A DNA stretch of 7,583 bases. Origin: JBDKGV01 sp039798005. Its GTDB lineage: Bacteria > Fibrobacterota > Fibrobacteria > UBA5070. Positions 6,965 to 7,583 of the stretch are shown piece after piece. Every line of letters begins with the position of its first letter. Position 1 is the stretch's first letter. Location: positions 1 through 7,583 of the forward strand of contig JBDKGV010000172.1 of NCBI GenBank assembly GCA_039798005.1, written 5' to 3'. The notes under the pieces are model-generated. The model was not told the DNA's origin. It ran no database searches and was given only the letters and a program-made list of their open reading frames with translations. Position numbers and translations under genes: made by a program.

Positions 6965-7583
6965 ACCGCAACGGTGTCTCGCTCCTGGAACTGTTGATCG
7001 CCATCGCCCTGACCACGATCGCCACCCTCATCACGATCAGTCTCCTCAGTACGGAATCCAGCCATTTCAATCGCACGCGCGAGAAGATCAAGATGCAGGC
7101 CGATGCCCGCGATGCCATGCGCATCGTCGAGGAGGAGGTGCGCAATGCCGGCTATGCGGCGCGCATCACCGCGACCAACCGCGTGCGTGCCGTCCTGAAC
7201 CCATGCACGGAAGTCCACTTTTCCGCCGCAGGGGAAGCGATCGAGACCGGCCTCAACGGCACCACCATGGCCGAAGGCGATGGCCTCAATTTCCGGTATT
7301 ACGAGCTTCCTGCCAATGGAGTCCTGACCACATGCGGGTCGGGTGCAGGATCACAGTACCGGGAAATCGGCTATCGCCTGAACCAAGGCCGCTTGGAACG
7401 GCGCTTCCGGAATGCACCGGGGGCGAGCGCGGTATGGATCCCGTTCCTGGACAACGTGGTTTCTTTCCAAGTGCGTTATGGACTGCTTTCCCAGCCGGTG
7501 GACACCCCTGCGGGCATGAGCACCACGGCCACGGCCAATGGCAACAACTGGACGAGCTTTTCCACGGCAGGCCTTGTGACAAG
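6961..7583 (+). CDS. Type IV minor pilin, PilW/GspJ-like, N-terminal part (3' end outside window)
   Basis: An open frame of 207 codons that runs off the right edge with no stop. The leader MNRNG is cut after Gly5 and the mature protein begins VSLLELLIAIALTTIATLITISLL, with Glu10 as mature Glu5. The next segment, MQADARDAMRIVEEEVRNAGYAARI, is the PilW signature in which a long helix ends in an (R/N)-A-G-Y turn. Later strands include GLNFRYYELP, REIGYRLNQGRLERRFRN and NVVSFQVRYGL, typical of PilW and GspJ beta domains. Two cysteines (Cys82 and Cys124, in NPCTEV and LTTCGSG) may pair. The start is supported by AGGAG at 6949-6953, seven bases upstream, and by the ATGA overlap with the previous gene. 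The visible length, with the domain still open, fits PilW better than the shorter GspJ. PilX and PilY1-like genes may follow downstream, but that is inference. Confidence 0.85.
   Translation, partial: MNRNGVSLLELLIAIALTTIATLITISLLSTESSHFNRTREKIKMQADARDAMRIVEEEVRNAGYAARITATNRVRAVLNPCTEVHFSAAGEAIETGLNGTTMAEGDGLNFRYYELPANGVLTTCGSGAGSQYREIGYRLNQGRLERRFRNAPGASAVWIPFLDNVVSFQVRYGLLSQPVDTPAGMSTTATANGNNWTSFSTAGLVT

Noticed and set aside
7286..7582. Minus-strand 98-codon frame at the right edge
   Set aside because: It lies opposite the PilW-like gene, has no motif, and shows the Cys/Pro/Ser-rich composition of a shadow frame.

Overview
The window is dense, GC-rich bacterial DNA with strong coding bias. 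It holds seven protein-coding genes, two of them cut by the window edges. No RNA gene, insertion sequence, CRISPR array or long repeat was seen, and no stretch over about 120 bases lacks a gene. Features expected of a Gram-negative (diderm) organism are a secreted beta-barrel-like protein ending in an aromatic residue and a run of type IV pilus minor pilins. A ClpC-type unfoldase, frequent TTG leucine codons and an Asp-Ser-rich secreted N-terminus would fit Fibrobacterota or a related phylum. That placement is a weak inference made without any database search.

Layout. (1) Bases 1-1750, plus strand: the C-terminal two thirds of ClpC, an AAA+ unfoldase for ClpP proteolysis. (2) Bases 1775-1806: a perfect 32-bp palindrome with A and T flanks, serving as a bidirectional terminator between convergent genes. 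(3) Bases 1810-2646, minus strand: an unrecognised 278-residue exported, probable outer-membrane beta-barrel protein. (4) Bases 2677-5818, plus strand, divergent from gene 3 across only 30 bases: three overlapping genes. They encode a diacylglycerol kinase with a eukaryote-like accessory domain, a RimI-type N-acetyltransferase, and a membrane-anchored PAS / PP2C phosphatase / histidine-kinase-like ATPase fusion (RsbU and RsbW functions in one chain). (5) Bases 5819-5939: a leader region with a sigma-54-like promoter match, two small hairpins and a possible helix that hides the ribosome-binding site. (6) Bases 5940-7583, plus strand: a minor pilin operon with FimT/GspH-like, PilV/GspI-like and PilW/GspJ-like genes, each overlapping the next by ATGA, the last running off the window.

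The three-gene unit in region 4 appears translationally coupled (TGATG and GTGA junctions). It would place a lipid kinase, a protein acetyltransferase and a partner-switching regulator under shared control. The pilin unit would build the initiating complex of a type IV pilus or related secretion filament; the major pilin and the assembly ATPases are not in the window. The observations most worth a second look are the eukaryote-type lipid kinase, the phosphatase-kinase fusion, and the structured leader before the pilin genes. I do not see a clearly new multi-gene system.
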